A program made the position numbers and the translations under genes. This document shows, piece after piece, positions 60,709 to 64,000 of a DNA stretch of 64,000 bases. The stretch comes from Zopfochytrium polystomum (lineage: Eukaryota; Chytridiomycota; Chytridiomycetes; Chytridiales; Chytridiaceae). The stretch's first letter is position 1. Each line of letters opens with the position of its first letter. The notes below the pieces were generated by a model, which saw only the letters and a list, made by a program, of their open reading frames with translations, was not told the origin of the DNA and ran no database searches. The DNA is taken from assembly GCA_025765615.1 (NCBI GenBank), contig JAIVFJ010000118.1:62001-126000 (forward strand), written 5' to 3'.

Positions 60709-63345
60709 ATGCATCGCCATCACCAACTCCTTTTTCGCCTTCCTGACGACGTGATCTTCGCCATCTGCGGCTTGCTGACCTTCTTGGATCTTACTCGACT
60801 ATCGTGCTGCAGCTCCCTCGCCCGATCAGTCGTTGGAAGGCGTTTTGTAAGGCCGTTGCTCATTGATCCCCTCCTCCGGATTGCCCTCATGTCAGCTACA
60901 AAGGACTGCCTTCAGGAGAGGCCAAAGGACAGGTTCTATGAAAGCCGGAGCCCTTTCTTCTTCTCCACAATGGTCGCTATTCGGAGCTACATAGATCTGT
61001 CCCACACGTTTGATCTTCATCACAAAGCCTCAAAGGAAGATCATGATATCACGATTTTACAATCAATCCCCCTTCTATTCCCCATCGACAGCATCCTGCG
61101 ATCCCCTGCCCGCCATTTGGACAAACTTTCTGCCCAAGCCCTAAACTCTTCCATCAAGGTTGGGCAGTCCCTTTGGCTGAGGCCATTTGAGATGCGTTTG
61201 GAATTCTGGAAGGGCTTGATTGATAGAGCTTATGATGGTGACGGTAACAGTGACCATGACTATCTCATGAACTCACTGACCAGCAGCTTTGAAAGCGATC
61301 AAGCTTTGGAAGCGCTTCAATACTTGGAAACCTACGTCAAAACTCATCTCGGAACCCTTGTTGAACGTTGCAAAACAATATCAATTCCAGTCGAAAATGA
61401 ATCTGATCGGGAATCTGAGCTGGAAGAAGAACGAGAAGATCTTTCTTTGCAATTACCACGACTGCTTGTTACAGCCATTTTGGCACTTCTTCCAGCACTC
61501 TCTGCAGACAGAGTCAGTCAAGCATGGGAACTCCTAAATGTACTTGAATTCACTGTCAAGACGAAATGCTCAGAACCAACAGGTCGTCCCATTTGCACGA
61601 GTCCTGACTGGATTCAATTTTGGAAACAAATTGTGGTTCGAGAAATGGATCCCAACAATTGTGGTAAACAACCTGTATGGCTTTGGTGGTACTTTGATTC
61701 GGACGAGGTGATGGAACTTGCAGTTGACACTATGCTACAAACCATCTCTGAAATTGAAATTGACAAGTCTGATGTCACTGCCTATAAAGCATTCATTCAA
61801 AGGCAACTCAAATTATTGCATTCACTTTGTCTTTATGCGAATGTGAATTTGATTGGCGAACAAGCACCAAAGCTTATTGCTATTCTTGCTGATATTGTAA
61901 GGACAAAGTCATTTGAAGAATCTAGCTATATGTATAGTTGTTTGAAATCCTTGGACTTTCGTCTGCTTGAACTGTCTTATCACTATGTTGAACCCAGCAG
62001 TGAAGAATTCAAATCAAATGTTGACTTGCTGGTTGACTGCTATTCCAACCACCAAACCCCATATTCGTCCGCACTCAACTATCTTCCAATTTGTGGAGGC
62101 GATGATTGTCATCTCAAGTATGTTCGGTCCGCCATTGAGATTAATTGGAACATTTACACTGGCGATCTTTGTCGCAATGTGTCAGGGCAGCGCCATCATT
62201 CTATGTTTCTGCTTGCCATTGAGCTCGAACATTTTGATCTGCTTTACAATTTAGCCAACAACAAGTCTGAACTCCGTTTGCACCACATTGAAAAATGCAT
62301 TCCTATAGTCTTATCAAAACTAAACAAGGAGGAAGGTGTTGGAAAACTTATTACCTGCTTGGCCCCAGAAATGTCTGACGGAATGCTTCTTCAGCTTTTA
62401 AACGCCATTCTCAAGTTCCTTCCAAATTATTCTGTGAAAAATTCTGTGGACAGCGCCCTTCACAATACCTGCTTTTGTGAGCTGTCGAACATCCTAGCAC
62501 AGCGTGGATTTTTGGAGCACATACAGCCTTTGATAAAATTTTTATTCAGAAACATTGACCATAATTGGAGTTTTGCTTCAGAGGTTGTGGAAAATGTATT
62601 AATGACAGTGATACAACATCTAAGTTCTATAACTCTGTCGGATATGGTCGCGGTGTGGAACAGAATTCAGAGGTGGTCGTCATATTCGGAAGCATTTACT
62701 GTAGCTTTCACTGAACAGATGGCTATCCTTATCAACGAAAAATCTGCATCAATTGAAGATATGGAACGTTTGCTGCTTGAAGATCTTGAACAAGGTCTCA
62801 GGAGACTTCATTCCCCTTTTGAGGTAGTTTCTCTCTGGTGTGGATTCCAAGTGATGAAAGCTGTCCGCTTGCTTTGCAAACGAGTTGTTGGTTTCCAATC
62901 AGCATCTCCAAGGATTACACAGTCTCTGATGCATCTCCTTTCTGCTTACTCAAACAATCATTACCCGCACACTATAAATCGTAGCGATAAGCCGCCTGAA
63001 TCTAAAGTTCAATCACCGGAACTGGATTATGTCGCTCAAATGTTGGATCCTGGCTCTGGACTTGTGATTACAAACAATGTCGCCAGCTGCTTGAAGGAAG
63101 TATGGGTGGAGGCAGTCTTCTGTGAGGCTTGGAGATTTTTTGAATTGAGGGCGACGTCCAACGAATCGCCTTTGAGCGGCCGTACATCAGCTGGTGTGGA
63201 ATTCCGACATGTGCTGTCCACTGATATTATTTCCATTTGGAAGTCAGTGTTGGAGAGAGATGAAACATGGTTTGAGCAGGTTTCGTTTGGTGAGAGGGTG
63301 AAATTGCTGTATAAGAAGTACGGACTTGTTTGGGCTAACAAATAA
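60709..63345 (+). CDS. F-box protein, intact copy (about 878 aa)
   Basis: A single uninterrupted exon. The start at 60709 (IAMHRHH context) is preferred because it just precedes the F-box and is conserved in the left copy; an in-frame ATG at 60553 would add 52 unconserved residues overlapping the divergent gene. Residues 8-45 (LPDDVIFAICGLLTFLDLTR, then CCSSLARSVVGRRF) form the F-box, which binds Skp1 in SCF ubiquitin ligases. The remaining 830 residues are helical, Leu/Glu-rich with no recognised domain, presumably a substrate-binding solenoid. An acidic patch (ESDRESELEEEREDLSLQ) lies near residue 235. The stop codon overlaps an AATAAA signal (AACAAATAAAG), so the 3' UTR may be almost absent. 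Confidence 0.75.
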   Translation: MHRHHQLLFRLPDDVIFAICGLLTFLDLTRLSCCSSLARSVVGRRFVRPLLIDPLLRIALMSATKDCLQERPKDRFYESRSPFFFSTMVAIRSYIDLSHTFDLHHKASKEDHDITILQSIPLLFPIDSILRSPARHLDKLSAQALNSSIKVGQSLWLRPFEMRLEFWKGLIDRAYDGDGNSDHDYLMNSLTSSFESDQALEALQYLETYVKTHLGTLVERCKTISIPVENESDRESELEEEREDLSLQLPRLLVTAILALLPALSADRVSQAWELLNVLEFTVKTKCSEPTGRPICTSPDWIQFWKQIVVREMDPNNCGKQPVWLWWYFDSDEVMELAVDTMLQTISEIEIDKSDVTAYKAFIQRQLKLLHSLCLYANVNLIGEQAPKLIAILADIVRTKSFEESSYMYSCLKSLDFRLLELSYHYVEPSSEEFKSNVDLLVDCYSNHQTPYSSALNYLPICGGDDCHLKYVRSAIEINWNIYTGDLCRNVSGQRHHSMFLLAIELEHFDLLYNLANNKSELRLHHIEKCIPIVLSKLNKEEGVGKLITCLAPEMSDGMLLQLLNAILKFLPNYSVKNSVDSALHNTCFCELSNILAQRGFLEHIQPLIKFLFRNIDHNWSFASEVVENVLMTVIQHLSSITLSDMVAVWNRIQRWSSYSEAFTVAFTEQMAILINEKSASIEDMERLLLEDLEQGLRRLHSPFEVVSLWCGFQVMKAVRLLCKRVVGFQSASPRITQSLMHLLSAYSNNHYPHTINRSDKPPESKVQSPELDYVAQMLDPGSGLVITNNVASCLKEVWVEAVFCEAWRFFELRATSNESPLSGRTSAGVEFRHVLSTDIISIWKSVLERDETWFEQVSFGERVKLLYKKYGLVWANK

Positions 63346-64000
63346 AGAACGACTTGTCAGAAAGAATGTAAAGGAATTTTGCAACGATTTTTTTGTTTAA
63401 TGGTGTCACCCCGCCCATTCCACGCTTGAAATGTACTTGCTTCCTGACACCTACCCTTCAGGACCACTTTACCTTCAAAAAAAAAACAACAATAACATTT
63501 GTATGATATGTTTATCGTCATTTTACAATTCAGCATTTGTCTATATTGTCTATATTTGTCTATATTTCCCAACAATATAGACAAAACTAAACCATAACCT
63601 AAACCATAAACACTAAAAAATGATAATGTTTATTATATTTTATCGAAGTGTTATTTTGTCTATATTTCGATATTCCTTATTTTGTACTTTCAGGAATAAA
63701 AAGAAATATTTATTAATTGTTGTTTTTAACATCTGCTTATACGTTTAAAAAGCTGTATAGACAGTAAGAGCACTGTTCAAATGGACCTCCACTTTGTGCT
63801 CCATCAAAAAAAATTGATTTTTTGATTTTTTGGCCAATCGAGATATTCTCCTTAGTTTTTTCTTGCTCCATTTCCTGTATAGGAAGAAATGGAGCAAGAA
63901 AAGGAGCAATGTTGGTCCTTTTTTCGCTCCATCTCCATTGCAAAAATGAATATTGAAGGAAATTAAAACAAGCTCAAAAGGATAAAAATTTAGAAAAACA
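63346..64000. other. 3' flank of the F-box gene inside the right arm
   Basis: Non-coding. Holds the TATAGACAA-type repeats and telomere-like string mirrored from 16733-16866, and a TGGAGCAAGAAA-rich imperfect palindrome near 63865-63905. Confidence 0.5.

Larger units (their letters stand above)
59054..64000 (-). repeat. Right arm of the ~5 kb inverted duplication
   Basis: Reverse complement of 16398-21226. The inner edge lies at about 59054 (RC of CTACTTTTCCTTCGT). The arm still matches at base 64000, so it extends beyond the window. It differs by small tandem duplications in the secreted-protein gene and by lacking the F-box frameshift of the left arm. The two arms enclose about 37.8 kb. 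Confidence 0.9.

Overview
This is eukaryotic nuclear DNA. Genes are split by many very short GT-AG introns (34-140 nt, several with a CTAAC-like branch site). GC-rich coding blocks alternate with AT-rich islands, and long (GA)n, (GT)n, (CA)n and poly(A/T) tracts occur. There are no operons, rRNA or convincing tRNA genes. The gene set (a TIR-NACHT-WD40 STAND protein, an S10 carboxypeptidase, a Bax-inhibitor-like protein, a RING protein and a giant RNF213/mysterin-like AAA+ protein) fits a unicellular opisthokont or early-diverging, chytrid-like fungus. That taxonomic guess is inference only.

Layout. 1.36-7.0 kb: an intact NLR-like gene (PB1-like, TIR, NACHT, 14 WD40 repeats). 7.3-9.3 kb: serine carboxypeptidase. 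9.98-12.9 kb: purine-rich, AT-rich island carrying a decayed D5-type primase-helicase, a lysine/glutamate-rich ORF and a recurrent hairpin plus CACGTGAC module. 12.9-16.4 kb: decayed minus-strand coding sequence of unknown family. 16.4-21.2 kb: left arm of a ~5 kb inverted duplication (F-box gene and secreted-protein gene, both damaged). 21.2-25 kb: AT-rich, mostly non-coding. 25.1-26.2 kb: small leucine-rich-like gene. 27.2-29.1 kb: secreted charged protein in four exons. 29.7-34.7 kb: a second island of the same type in the opposite orientation. 34.7-35.5 kb: tandem duplications. 35.9-37.2 kb: Bax-inhibitor-1/Lifeguard gene. 38.0-39.4 kb (minus): RING-finger protein. 39.9-58.1 kb: the giant gene. 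59.05-64.0 kb: right arm of the inverted duplication, with the intact F-box gene, running off the window.

Main result. The 18 kb gene at 39.86-58.07 kb can be read as 30 exons with all splice phases consistent, giving about 5,437 residues. Its middle third follows the AAA+ core of RNF213/mysterin. The RING and the RZ-type zinc finger that make animal RNF213 a ubiquitin ligase are not visible. Instead the C-terminus is a complete-looking ubiquitin-specific protease (USP) domain with Cys, His and Asp boxes. This suggests an RNF213-type machine that removes ubiquitin rather than adds it. It sits head-to-head with a RING E3 gene across a 431-bp spacer. Together with the TIR-NACHT-WD40 receptor and the giant-virus-like islands, the window reads as host-defence-type genes interleaved with remnants of invading DNA.
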